Assembly (NCBI GenBank): GCA_003313425.1 | Contig: NHZP01000015.1 | Span: forward strand, 806,001 to 870,000 | Length of the DNA stretch: 64,000 bases | DNA from: Pseudopyrenochaeta lycopersici | Taxonomy: Eukaryota > Ascomycota > Dothideomycetes > Pleosporales > Pseudopyrenochaetaceae | Direction of reading: 5' to 3' | Shown here: positions 9,550-23,236 of the stretch, in pieces | Layout: each line of letters opens with the position of its first letter | How positions within the stretch are numbered: the stretch's first letter is position 1 | Notes under the pieces: model-generated | What the model saw: only the letters and a program-made list of their open reading frames with translations | What the model was told of the DNA's origin: nothing | The model's database searches: none | Position numbers and translations under genes: made by a program

Positions 9550-12500
9550 AGTATTGGCGTAGCGTTACTGTTGTATTGATGCGTCCCAAGGAGTGTGGCC
9601 AATAGACGATCGTAGCCAACAATCGTCGTGGTTGAGATTGTGGTAGAGTCGAGGTGACTGTGGGCGTTGGCTCATTTAAAAGAGCGTCTGGCAGCGTTTG
9701 GCAGCACGGACTAGCGCTATTCCAGCTATCTAGGCTGCCATGCAGGTTTGGTGAAGTGATGGTGAAAGTGTTTGCCAAAATGAGAGACGCAATGGGAAGA
9801 GGGAGCCGGTACACAGTGGAGCTCGTAGCTGACCGTTGCAAACTTCGCCATGAGAGTCTTTCCAGAGGGCATATTGGGCAGCAAGAGGAGGAGAGGTGGC
9901 TGCAGAAAGATGTACCGAGGGTGAACAGATATGAGGAAGGGCTTTCCTGTTGTTAAACTCTCGTGCGGCTCTGAAGAGCTGAGAGTGGAAAGGCCGATGA
10001 TTGGAACAGGTTCCCGATGAAGGACCTTGTATGCAAGACGCATAGGTTTTTCTGTCATACTATTTAAATCATTATAGTCAATTCATTATAACTTGCCAGA
10101 GCCTGGCTTGCAGCAGGAATGATTTGTGATAAACGTCGGGAAACGACCGTAGATGAGACAAAAGAACAACGAAATCAGATGTCACATCCAATGAAGTGGA
10201 ATTTCTCGATAAGAAGTGATCAGAGGTTTCAGCTAGCTATAATAGTACAGTTGGGCTTCACTGTCGTGAACTCATATGTGGATAGGTTGGTACCAGCCCC
10301 ATCCAGAACGGCTAGTACCAGATTTTAATCATCGCTACGGCCACGAGACACAGGAAAATGCAAGAGTAACTAAGGGAAATGCGTGTGGAAAGGTCGCCTT
10401 AAATGTGAAGAAGGAGTGCTGGTGAGCAGACGTCTGAACAGAAGCAGATAGCCAAGGCGCTAAATCCTATTTGGACCTACCCATGCCGTGCACATGAACA
10501 ACCGTGGCTAGCTCCTTGAAAATCAATGGCATGTAGAATTGCGAGCAATAAATGTAGGTACAAATTCAAATTTGAGTTGCGCACTGGCCTTAAGAGTTGT
10601 GAATGGGCACTCATCGCAACAGCTAGCAGCAGCAACCACGGCGGCGAATGTTATCGAAGAATAGAGAAGGACCCTTAAACTCCCGCAAAGTGTACCGGAT
10701 ATGCCCGACGACGCATGTCGACCCTTGTGGTTCATGACACTTCACCAACATCATTGTGATTCTTCTCGAAACCATCTCCCGCACTTGCCGCCAATACCAT
10801 CCCAGCATCTCCACAATGATTTGCTAGGCCTCCGTAGATGATAGCGCATATCTCGATAACCCCACAACATTAAGTTCTTCTAGACTGACAATCAGGGCAC
10901 GACGTAATCGAACTGCATAGTCTAGACGTACGGGATCCGCTCGATTGCGTATTGAGGGTCGCTTGACTTACAACTGGGGAAGTGGAGGAGACTGACCCCA
11001 GAATTACAGGCCCTATCAGGTTGAGATAGGTCTTGGTATAGATCTCCGGTTGCTGCCGAGAGGACAACCTTGGCTTGGAAACAACTTGAATGTTTAGTTT
11101 GATCAGTCCATGCCATGATCTTCGTAAAAGGGTCCAATCGCACAGGCGGAGAGCAGCGCAGTGCTGTGGCAAACAACACGAGATGAGGTGACCATACCCA
11201 AGCCTGAGGTTGGACTGGCCCTCCTTCACAGTAGACTGGATTGTATGCTCATGAGATGCGCCATTGGCACAGGGACAATATCATAGCTGCTTCCGTGCAA
11301 CTCCGCTCTGCCCCATGTCAACCATTCAGCGACAGCGATTAAGACGCGACGAGGGTCTTGAGGGTCGAAATAGGTCCTTTTAGGTTTCCATTATATGCCT
11401 GCTATTGTCCCCCCTTTAAGCACGCATGTGACAGACCTACAAGACTTACAGGCCAACATGTGGACAGTGGCACAGAAACGCTTATGCATTTCTTTCTGTC
11501 CTTTCATGACTGATGAGGTGGTGCTGCGCGGCCTGATCGTCATAGTCTTGGCCTCGAATTCATTGGGACGTGTCAGGGCGTCGATGAAAAGGGCCGGAAT
11601 GGCCTCGAGGCGTGCCTGTTTGCTGGTCTTGTCTCTTGAGTTGCAGACCCAAGGGTTCTTGGCTAGAATATTGGTCACATGATTAGTCGGATAACTCCCG
11701 AGGTCCTTGCTCGCAATTTCCGCCGTCCGCTCGCCCATCCTTTTTTCAATCACACCATGGCGCCAGTGTCAATTTTATCGCTGTCTGCGTCCAGGCTACC
11801 TTCGGCTTACCCTCACTAAACACACAGAAGCGGCGGATCCGCCTGCGGCCCTTCCCTACCCCCGCATGATGCGAGGCACGCGCCCTCACCGCCGCCTAGA
11901 TCCCCAGAAACTCTCATCGAAAAGCAAAATTGCGATCACATGGCATCATCGCGGCGTTTGTCGAGCGGGCGAATTTTATGCAAGCTCAGTCATGTCCTCA
12001 GCACGAGCGAGAATCGAGCCTATGGCATGAAGAAGACTCCCGACGTGCGGCATTCGCGTCATCCACTTACTCTATGCAGTAATGGCTTCCGTCAGAAATA
12101 TCCCACGGCTTCTAACCACAGAGCACTCTGGCTGCACAAACGTGGTGGTATTGCTAACGCTTGCTCCACTCAACACAGGATTCTAGCGCACTGACTTGCG
12201 CCTGCATACACTCAGGAAGCCTCCGACAATTGGGCCTGCATGGAAGAGCCGAAAATTCGTTGACCAGCCCTCCCCAAATTTCTATATCTTGTGCAGCAGA
12301 CACAGTTTTGGTAGTGTAACTTTTAGACCTCGGAAACCCTTTCCCTACTTCGACTCGTGAACCCGACACTGCCCTTAAGCCGAAGCTTAGTCGCTGTCAA
12401 AACATCCCAATTCCCCGTCTTCTTCTCATCACAGGTGTCAGCTCCAGTTTTCTCCCTTCTTTGCTCCTGTATCATCGAATCCCCACTCTGCCGTGTCAAG

Positions 12501-13381
12501 ACTCCCCCTCAAGATCCGCCAAGCAACTCAATCTACAACCAAGACCATCTAAAACGCCAAAACCACCAAGCATATATCACCGGCCCCATTATTCTTCAAA
12601 CATTTCTGCAACCCATAGACGCAATACACACCCTTCAACGGCCCTAAAACACGGGATTCCCCATTCGCACCCGCAAACGACAACCGCCAAGAGGGTTCGA
12701 GCTTCGATTCATAGACAATTCATACCCAAGCGTCTTGGACTACTGCTTCACATACTAGTCGCCCCGTACACACGGTCAAGAGACTACGCTGCCAAAACAA
12801 GCACCCACTCGTCGAGTCTTGTTTGACGATCTCTGCATCCCCACCTACAGCGGAACTTTGCCAGCGCGCCGGACCACTAAGATTGACAGAGCAATATCAA
12901 AGCTTCACTGCCAAGATAGAGCGTGCGGAAGCAACTGCGACACCCCGCGCTGCATATCTAGAATCCACCTCTATTTTGGAATTGATAGCTTTTATGCTAG
13001 GCTGAGCACCCCACAACTGTGTGATCTACAGTCCTATCAGGGAGGCGAACAGATTTCTAAGCACTCCAGAAGTGTCGGACTTGCTTTGGGCAGGCCTGCA
13101 AAGACGAACCAGCCAGTTACAAAGGCTATTTGATACACGCACTAGGTCCCCACGAGACCAGCGGAGATCCTTGGCAGCGCTACCCTGTGTACCCACGCAC
13201 AACAATTTCTGGGCGTGTGGTGCATCCACAATTTCGACACAATCCAACCTCGAGTGATATTTAAGAAGCCTTGCTCGCCCGTCCCTTTACTCCAACAACA
13301 ACATCATCTCATTACCTTTGACAGCAATCTTCGACTTCAACAACACTAACACCAACACCAACAAACAACCACACTGGCGCA
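9550..13381. other. Gene-poor interval (3.8 kb)
   Basis: No coding region could be supported on either strand. The longest open frames, including 120 codons on the minus strand at 11391-11753, show no recognisable domain, no initiator context and no plausible splice partners. The rightmost 120 nt are CA-rich and form the probable 5' leader of the small gene at 13382, with a TATTTAAG-like element at about 13259. No transposon ends or tandem repeats are obvious. Confidence 0.4.
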
Positions 13382-13762
13382 ATGTCTTCCACTAGCTCAA
13401 ACTACCACATTCCCTTCCCACGTGCCTTCCTCGCTGTCAACACCCCGGCGAAGCAGTCTGCCAACGCCGGAGATGTACTCCCTTCCACACAGCCCGAGCA
13501 GCCTGCTCACGGGTTTCTTTCCAATCGACCAGCGCGCAACCAATCCATGTCATCGGTCTCCAGCGACAGCAGCACCGCAAGCACCCTCGATGTTGCCTCT
13601 CTCAGCGCGCCATCTTCTCCCCCCACAAAAATTGTCGATTCGCCAGTCCTTGGGCCGAAGATTTTCGCTCCTCTTGCGGTTAACACGAAGCATGCGCTTC
13701 CACCGACGAGTGTTGAGAAAGTGACGGCTGACAAGAGCGGCTTTCTGTCGAACAAGCACTAG
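13382..13762 (+). CDS. Small low-complexity protein with duplicated LAVNT/GFLSN motifs
   Basis: Single-exon gene for 126 residues, rich in Ser, Pro, Thr and Ala and probably disordered throughout. The motif pair LAVNT...GFLSN occurs twice: once in the first third (FLAVNTPAKQS, then HGFLSNRPARN) and once at the C-terminus (PLAVNTKHALP, then SGFLSNKH). The upstream 60 nt form a CA/AAC-rich leader, and the ATG sits in a clean GCAATGTC context, which suggests a well-expressed transcript. No signal peptide or membrane span is present. The product is not recognised; the repeated motif may be a short protein-binding element. The gene is flanked by two gene-poor intervals. Confidence 0.68.
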   Translation: MSSTSSNYHIPFPRAFLAVNTPAKQSANAGDVLPSTQPEQPAHGFLSNRPARNQSMSSVSSDSSTASTLDVASLSAPSSPPTKIVDSPVLGPKIFAPLAVNTKHALPPTSVEKVTADKSGFLSNKH

Positions 13763-16627
13763 ATGGTGCGATTTGAGGAGCGGAGAAGTGAGGAGTTTTG
13801 GCAAGCGACAAAATTGGCCTACCGTGGAGCAAGCGGGATCTACCACTGGCAGGCGGACGTGTGCAAGCAGGCATCACGACATTATGATACCTTTTTTCCA
13901 TATTCGATTCAAAAGCCTCTATGATTACAAAAACAAGCATTGCAGACCTAGCGACAACATGGACAGGCGTTGGAACAGTCGACATTCTATGGGATTTGTA
14001 GCAACCAGAATGCACAGCAAATGAAAATTGTAACATTAACTTGTGAATCTCTTTGTGATTGTGTAACAGATGCCCACAAGGCTCCAGCATCCATCCCACT
14101 TTTCCCCAGCAGGCCACGCATCCATGTTCGCCGAAGTATCCCGCTCCCCACAGGGCGCGTCTCAGACGCGAAGCTTAGTGTTGCTTATACCAATGCTTGC
14201 CCTGGACTGGAATTTGGGTCTTGCCACCACCTAGCGCTGCTTTCTTTACCAGGTCACGGGTGGAGGTACATGATACTTGTCCTTAGCAACAATCCGTGGT
14301 CCATATCAGAACAGGCTCTCGACAGGAAACTTTCATCTGCACATGAGATAACTCCCAGCATTGAACACAATAGCAATCCCCTCCACATGACTACAATCCC
14401 TCCTCCCCATACACCCCTCCATACTCTCCATCCATCCCAACCCCCAAACTCACCGTTTACCAAAAGCCTCGCCTCGTATCCCGCGCAACGCACACCGGTC
14501 TCCCACCCCCAGCACAGACACCCGCCCGCCCCTACCACCCGCCATCACCTCGCGTCCATGCACGATCCAACGGCCTTCGGGGACCGAAAGAAAAGAAAAT
14601 ATAAAAGCACGTTTTGACAAATCTACGCAATCCCTACCCCGCGCCCGTTTCTGCGATATACGGGTCCCGTATCGTGGTTTTGCGAATGTGGCGGCCCCCG
14701 GGCGGGTCTGTGGGCGTGGGGGGGCAGCGGACACTGGTGGTAAGCACAGGGGGGAGAGTGGATGGGCAGAGTTTGTACGTGTGAATCTGGTGTGGTGCAG
14801 GAGCTGAAGTGAGGGACAGGGGCGTGAGAATTGGTGAAAAGGAATATCGTTCAGCGGGTAATTTGATGGTTAGTGTTGAGGGTTAGTTTTTTATGGTTTG
14901 GTTAGTTTCTTAGTTATACGGCAGGGTAAGAACGTGGAGGACAAGGGGGGGAGGGCGGGTAGGGGAGTACGCATTGGCCAGCTTTCCACGCCTCTACACG
15001 ACCGTTCTACACGCCCGTTTACGAGGAGATTCTACAAGCAGATTCTATAAGCAGATTCTACATGCAAGAGTAGCTCGTCATACTTGCTATACGAGCCACC
15101 AATATAGCCCAACAGACCGTGAAATAGGCCCCCCTTCCCAAACACCCCCTCGCTATGCTCCGGAGATCCATGGCCCGCATTGGCTGCACCAGCTGCAGCA
15201 GCACAGGCTACGATGCTGCATCCACCGCATAGCCTGCAAACCTGCCAATCTGAACACCTGCAACGCCCGCATGAGTAACAGGGGGGGTGAAAGATAACAC
15301 GCAACGAAGAGCAGAGCAGAGCAAAGTACAGCACAGCACTGCACTGCACAGCACAACAGTCAAGCGAGAGGGGTAGAGAAACTTAATCTCCATCGGACCT
15401 GCCCCTCTCGTTCCCGTCTGCGCACTTGCGCACTCGAGATACGGGAGAGCGGAGGGCGGGGCGTTATTTTTGGGTTGATTGGGGGGGAGGCAGATGCGAT
15501 GGCGTGCATATTGATGAATAGGGTGGGAAAAGTGAGACTGGGGGGTAAGCCACAAACTAGGTTCTCTTGTACGACGTCGGGCGGGTATCTGCGTTTGGGC
15601 ATTGTTGTAGCTACAGGAGTGACTTGAGGAGAATATTGGGTTGAGTCAGTCGTTCAGCTAAGAAAGCGAATCAAAAGGCACAAGAGTGAAATGCAAATCT
15701 TCGAATAAGCTATTCTGCTCCACCCATAGATCCTACCACATATCCAATCTCTGTAGCGCTCAAGCCCCGTTGAACAAAAGCACCTGTATCCAAACCCTGC
15801 TCTAGATCCAACAAAAGCACAAAGCCTGCCAAAAGGCAACCACCCAAGCCCGATCCAAAAGCTGTCGGTCGCTATCGCAAAATCACCAAAGTGCAGCAAG
15901 CGGAAAACATAGCCCAGGCAGCCGGGAAGGATAGATAGATCGGTTACAACGCGAAGAAGAGGGGGCAGTGGTCGTATCTTTGGTGGGGAGGTGAGGGGAT
16001 GATAAGAGGATCGAAATACGGTCGGCAGTAGTTTGACGGCATCGGGTCGGACAGGACTTTGCGAGTGATTTGTGTCGTCGTTTGGTATTGATGCCGAAAT
16101 TCGAAAACGCCGCAGGTAACTCCCTTCGTGGTGAAAAAAAAAATTGAAAAGAAGACAAACATCATAAAGAGAGACTATAGCGTACAAGTCCCACAAATGG
16201 ATACCAGTTATGTAGAAGGGTGCTGTTGCCCTCTCAATCAACTTTTTCTCAGACCATAGAATCAACAGCAAGGAAAAGGTGACATGCAAAGGGAAACAGC
16301 GAAATGACAAGCCGACTCCCAAGGGGTGGAATAGCGTTGGAAAAATACAAACCCCAGGGAATCTTAAAACGCCGGGAACTCCAATGCTGCGCTCTGGTAA
16401 ATGGCTCGAGACAAAGATATCTCCCAGATCCCAATTCGTGACCGAGAATGTGCATCCAGAGGCACGGTAGGGAGAATAATCGTAGGGCCTCGTGTATTAT
16501 GTAGGTGTAGATGGGGGAGGGATAACGCATATTCACAGCGGTTGAGGTGTACGCAGTCGAGGTGCACGCAGTCGAGGTGCACGCAGTCGTGGTGTACGCA
16601 GTCGTGGTGTAACGCAGATAAGAGGGA
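13763..16627. other. Gene-poor interval (2.9 kb) with 3' region of the G-alpha gene
   Basis: No gene is supported. The stretch holds several G-rich and C-rich runs, a CAGCAC/CTGCAC low-complexity patch near 15316-15358, and at its right end a 15-nt tandem repeat lying just past the G-alpha stop codon. Long open frames here (for example 15654-16322 minus) show no protein-like pattern. Confidence 0.4.
16545..16617. repeat. 15-nt minisatellite, about five copies
   Basis: Four full units and one partial unit of a 15-nt sequence of the form [A/T]GGTG[T/C]ACGCAGTCG run head to tail, with only A/T and T/C differences; the last copy carries one extra base. The array begins 11 nt beyond the stop codon of the minus-strand G-alpha gene, so it should lie in that gene's 3' UTR. 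It is not in a coding frame. Confidence 0.9.
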
Positions 16628-18001
16628 TTAGAGAATGCCCGAGTCTTTTAATGCATTCTGCAATATCGTCTCTTTGACGGCCGCGAAGACGAGCCGAATA
16701 TTCGAGGTGTCGGTGGCTTGGGTAAGACTAGGCATGTTAGCATGTCCAGTACAAAAAAAAAAAAAAAAAAAAAAGAAAGCTTCATCCAGGCGTCTTACTG
16801 AGGATACAGGTTTAGGTGTGCCCTGTTGACCTGGTTAAATCTCCAGAGAAGGTACTTGGCGGCGCGGTTGACATCGTTGCCACCCGAGTAGTCGGGGAAG
16901 TAGTTGCCGAGGGGAGAGCGGGCGAGCTTGGCCTTGAACAAGTCTACCTTGTTCAGGAAGAGGATGATACTGGTTCGCATGAACCACCGGCTGTTGACTA
17001 CTGAGTCAAAGAGAACTAAGCTTTCCATCATTCGGTTCTACAAAAAGTGACGAGTCAGCTGCAAGCCAGCGAGTCAGGCCTGGGGCTACTAGGTACCTGT
17101 GAGCTTTCTTCCAACAGCACTTGGTCGTATTCGCTCAATGCCACGCAAAAGATGATGGATGTGACGTTTTCGAAACAGTGTATCCATTTCTTGCGCTCGC
17201 TTCGTTGGCCTCCGACATCAAACATGCTGTTTCAGGTTAGCCAAAGTGCCTGAGGCTTGTTTGAGGAGGTGCACGCACTGAATGCTCAGTTGGCCCATTG
17301 TGAATCTTGTTTCGTATATGCCGGTTGTCTTTGTTCGCGCGCGCAGCACATCGGACTCGACGGGGATGTAGCTGGGGTCTGCTATTCGCTCTACCTCGTC
17401 GAAGAAGCTGCAACAAACGGTTAGCCGAGCACAGGAAACGAGGGCTGCAGGGGATGGCAGACTATGGGGCCGAGTCCATGAGATAGAACTCGCTCGAGTG
17501 CTCGAGGACCTTGGAGATGCACGGGTCTCGCCACACGGCTGTTATCGCCTTGCCTACCCGCTCGTCGAGCGGCTTTTCTGGGTCGGGGTCTACGGTGTAG
17601 TCGAGCAGGTACTCGCAGTGCTCGGCGCTGCCTGGGTTCTCTGTGATGATGTCGAATTGGCGCATGGCGCCAATGAGGGCCTTTGCGCAGTCGATGACGT
17701 TTTTGTAGATGGTCAGGCGGTACATGGCGAGCTCCTCCTGGGTGTAGCCGTTCTGGTGGATGATCTTCATCTGCTTGACGATGGTGGATTTGCCGCTCTC
17801 GCCGGAGCCTGGGGGGGTGGTCGCACGTTAGCCAGCATTCTCGTGGGGACGGGGGGGGGGGGGTTCAGCTTGCTCACCCAGCAGGAGGATCTTGCATTCC
17901 CGCCGTAATCGGCGCGAGTCCTCCTCGAGCTTGCGGTCAATGGCCTGGCTGCGCTTCTTCTGCTCGACATCGTCGTTGCTGGTGCTCATGCAGATGCCCA
18001 T
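16628..18001 (-). CDS. Heterotrimeric G-protein alpha subunit, group III (GNA-3/GanB-like)
   Basis: Six exons: 17878-18001, 17463-17808, 17279-17407, 17097-17226, 16799-17037 and 16628-16727, giving 355 residues, the canonical G-alpha length. The N-terminus MGICMS offers Gly2 for myristoylation and Cys5 for palmitoylation. GTPase motifs are all intact: P-loop GSGESGKST at 42-50, the switch I Arg in RARTKTTG, switch II DVGGQ ending at Gln207, and NKVD at 272-275. The C-terminus ends DSGIL rather than the pertussis-toxin-type CGLI. Together with the MGxCMS start, this points to fungal group III, the nutrient-sensing G-alpha that activates adenylyl cyclase and cAMP signalling. Intron 2 has a weak GTCTGC donor. 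The last intron contains 22 consecutive A on the plus strand (a pyrimidine tract in the transcript). The gene is divergent from HOG1. Confidence 0.96.
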
Positions 18002-20714
18002 GGTGGTGAGTGTTGCCGTTCAGCGCGGCTCTCGCGGGCGCGGGAGGGACAATGGCAGAGCAGTGGGGCGGCGCGCGTGGCAAGAGAGTCGACTCTGGAG
18101 ACGGGCAGCGGGGCGAGACAGCCGTGTCGGGGCGGGCGGGCGGCGGCGTGAGGGTGCAGCCGTGTTCCAGCGGTGTTGACGCTTCCGTCGGGGCGTGGGC
18201 TCTGCGACGAGCAGCTCCCGGCACAAGGGGGGGCTCTCGCGGCGGGGGCGGGCGCGCAGAGGAGGGCCGCCAGCGTCGAGGGCTGCAGCAATGGAGGCAG
18301 GCGTCGAGGACAGGCGGGCGGGCGGCACTGGAGAGCAAGAGCGTGATGCTGTGGGTGTGGTAGGGTGGAACTCGCGCAGGTCGGAGAGTATGGGGCTCCC
18401 AGAAGGCCTGTGCGGAGGCAGGCGCACCTTGCTCGTCAACTAGGGAAGACGGGAGATCAGAGCTCAAGCGCGCGATGGCTGGCGCTGTTTGGGGCTGCCC
18501 GTTTTGCTGCACGAGCGCGGCGGACGGGCCTCTTTGGATGCTGGCCGGGATGCGACGGGTGTGGTGGATGGGCGTCAGTCAGTCTGTTCCAGTGCTTGGA
18601 CTGGGGGAGGGAGTGCACGGCGGAGAGAGCAGAGCGGGAGGCAGGCTGGAGCAGCGCCGCGACGGAAGCGTCTCTGGCAGCTAAGCCTCAAGCAATTCCG
18701 CGAGATGCCCAGCGCCAGACCCACGGCACGAGCCAGCAAAGACGGGGAAGCGAGTGGCGAGCGTTTGCAATGCCTCAGCGGAGAAATCAGTGCGTGAAGC
18801 CCGGTTTTTACCCAGTGAATTTGCTGCCTTCTCCACGCGCCGCTTCCCGTGCCCTGGCGGCGCTGGCGGTCCTGGCGGTCCTGGCTCTCCTACCCAGAAA
18901 TCCTCACCATCTCAAACCAGCCTGGCCCTCCTGCTGCAATTGGCAGCCAGCGCGAGCCTCCCATGGGAACTGAAGCACACTTGCCATGACCTAATCCAAA
19001 CCCTCCAGTCTGCGTCTAAATTAAGGACCACACCTTGACCGAAAAGATGCTCATCAGGCCCGATACCTCCCCAGCGCTCCCCTGGCAGAGCCTCTCGTCA
19101 GCCTGCCCCCAATTACAATGACCCATTAACTCGTTCCATCCAACGCACCTTCTCCATATCTCTCTCGCCTTGTGCAGACGCCTGAATCTCTCTGCTGCTC
19201 CACTAATCCAAGTACACTTACTACATGCCCCTCGCACGCGTTTGGCTGCCCTAGGCCTGAAATCCCCACAATCCACAGTCAATGCCGTCCGTCTGGCTAG
19301 CATCTGTATGCACTCGTTCGAGGAACATTCCCTTGACCCGACATGGGCGTCGAAAGGAGTCTCTGTTCCTTCACAGACCCCAGGGATCCCCACATCTGTC
19401 AGCTGTCGATGCCACGTTGTCCAGCGATCGCCATGGTCTGCACGGGTGCGTTGGGGAACAACCGTTGCTTTGGGGCAAGCCAAGCCAAAGTGTTTTGCAC
19501 GAGATGCAGTACCAGAGTCGCACGCTCGACCCTGAAATGAAGCGCTGCTCGACCCTGAAATGAACCAGGCTGCTGGACATGCCACGCTGTCTGTGACTCG
19601 CTGCCACCTGGAAAACCCACTTCTAACCAGCACATGTTGTAAGCAGCCAGTATCTCCCAGCCTCCATGTCAGCACGCGAGATGCTGCGCTACATGTTTTT
19701 ATTTGATCTTCTGAGGCTTGCATCTGCCTCGGCTGCACGACGTCAGAGTGATGTTGCGAACAAGTCGGACAGCTGGATGAAATGACCTCTGCGAACGAGT
19801 CGGCCAGAGTGAATTGCTTTCTGCGAACGAGTCCACCGTCTCTGAGTCTCTCCATCACACATGTCATGCAGCATCGATGGCTTGCCGCTAGCAGAATCGA
19901 TACTGCGATCGAAATGGAGCTTTCGGCCGGATGGCTCGGTGCACGAGCCGTCAGCCACCCTAAAAGAGGCGAACACTGGCATAACAAAGCCGGCCCTGAG
20001 CTTCACAGACCAAGGGGAGGGGCCATGTCCATCACCACGCAGAACCAGGTTTAGATAGACCTAAGCCAGCCCTTGCAATGGCAGCAAAACTCAGTAGACT
20101 CTTGCGCTGTCCACCACGCACGGACTTTGATGGAAAACTCGAATGTCCACTGTGACGTCAGGGCCAAAAGGGCCGAAACCTGTCATGGTTGTCAGAATGC
20201 TGCAATACCACCAACTCTGCATCGTGTCTGCTGTCCAAACTGCCTCCCCTTCCCCTTCTCCTCCATCCTCTGCTCCTTTTATAAACGTGCCCGTCGCGCC
20301 CTGTCCTGGCAGTGATCAGCACCCCCGCCATCTTCTCCCGTTGAGCCTCCATCTGTACTGCGCCTATCCTTGTGTGCCTCCATCATCGGCCCCTCGATCC
20401 TCCCTGCCGATCCCGCGTTTGCTGCCCACATCAAAGGAGCAGTCAACGTGCACCACCACGGCCAGTTCTCGAACCTCTACCCTGCGCTGTCTCCGGGAAC
20501 CATCTGGTAACAGCGCCCGAGCTTGTTGTGGCTCAATCGCCTCCGCGGACCCGTCTACCGATCCAATACTAGACGCTGCCCTGTTCTGGCTCGCCCGCAA
20601 CGCAAACCTGCTAAGAGAGGCGACTCTTCCGACTACACCAACACCCCACCACTTCCTTCTCTCGACACACTCCCACCCGCGCCAGTCGCAGCATAGACAC
20701 AACCACCATCCACC
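18002..20714. other. Shared upstream region of the G-alpha and HOG1 genes (2.7 kb)
   Basis: No supported gene. The half next to the G-alpha gene is extremely GC-rich and generates many overlapping spurious frames on both strands. The half next to HOG1 is CT/CCA-rich, as in long fungal 5' leaders. The length suggests long 5' UTRs or elaborate promoters for two signalling genes. A 323-codon minus-strand frame at 19016-19987 is not protein-like. Confidence 0.45.
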
Positions 20715-22195
<1,481 letters not shown>

Positions 22196-23236
22196 TGATA
22201 CCACGATAAGGCCGGCAGATATCTCTTCATTCTCAACAAGGGAAACAGCCCTGTTTCTCAGGGGTTGATGTAATGATCTACATGGTGTAGGCGGCTCTTT
22301 ACGTTTCTCTTGATGATTTTTACTCTTGTGGATCATTCACAACACGGTGCGGTGCGGCTAGATGGGGGCAGAGGATCTGTCTTTGGGGCTTGGATTACCA
22401 ATGCTGGAATACATGGAATGGGGCAACGGCTACGACGGGATTGAGGCTACGGTCACACCTTAAATAGGATATGGAAATGAAGCTTACCAAGATGCATTTT
22501 TTCGCTCGTTTGATCCGAGTCGTTTGAATGTCTCTGTGCCAGATAGACCACCCATGATGCCGCACAGAGACGGAGACGAGTACTCGACCTGGTTGAAAAC
22601 CGTCTCAGCCCAGCCCTAAACCGCCGAAGTGCGCCCTTCTTCAAATGCTCCTAGCTCCACCGCATTATCTCTAGGGCCCGTCCACCCCAATGGCGGAACA
22701 AACTGCCTGCCTTGCATCTTGGAAGGCCTGATCGCCCACGCCTCCCAAAAGATTGCCGAGGCGCCCCCTCCAACTTAGTCTAGGCGGCCATAAGGCTGAA
22801 AAAAGCAGAAGAGGAGGAAAGCGGGGGGGCCCGTGCCATCACGCCGCTCCGCTTCGCTCTTTCCCTCCCTCCGCTTTCGTCACCGCCCAACCAGATTCGC
22901 GTCCAGTGCCACTCAAGGTGCCCGTCGTCCCGCAACCACCACCGGAGTGCAGAGCTGCGGAACTGCACTGCAAGAGTTTGCGACGTCACCCGCTACCCCC
23001 TACGGTTCCAAGGCTGCTGGCGTTTGTTGAAGTTGTTGGGGTTTTCCTTTCACACATGGCCTTGCTCGGTGGTTTCGCTTGACGCTTTGTTTGCTCCTGC
23101 TTGTGCGCGTGCTGCGTCTGCGTCTGCGTCTGCGTCTGCTGCGGCGGCGCTGCTGGGTTAGGGGGATTAATTGTGCGGACGTAGAACCATTGAAAGACAG
23201 ACAAAGTGGGAGAGGGCGAGGGAGTCAAGATTCGAT
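22196..23236. other. Intergenic region HOG1 to AVL9
   Basis: About 1.0 kb. It holds the 3' flank of HOG1, an unremarkable middle and a GC-rich promoter for AVL9. Four CTGCGT hexamers run in tandem near 23112-23138. No gene is supported. Confidence 0.4.

Noticed and set aside
11391..11753. 120-codon minus-strand ORF in the gene-poor interval
   Set aside because: No domain or family feature, no upstream promoter-like context, and no exons that could extend it in frame.
13970..14617. 215-codon plus-strand ORF after the small LAVNT protein
   Set aside because: Dominated by Pro/His/Ser low complexity from CCA-rich DNA; no conserved block is visible.
15654..16322. 222-codon minus-strand ORF with hydrophobic stretches
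   Set aside because: Phe/Leu/Ser runs come from CT-rich DNA; no membrane-protein family pattern, and it competes with the G-alpha 3' region.
17937..18512. Long overlapping ORFs on both strands next to the G-alpha start
   Set aside because: Extreme GC content removes stop codons in all frames; the real gene is fixed by conserved G-alpha motifs.
19016..19987. 323-codon minus-strand ORF between the G-alpha and HOG1 genes
   Set aside because: Very rich in Cys, Arg and Trp with no recognisable segment, typical of a shadow frame.
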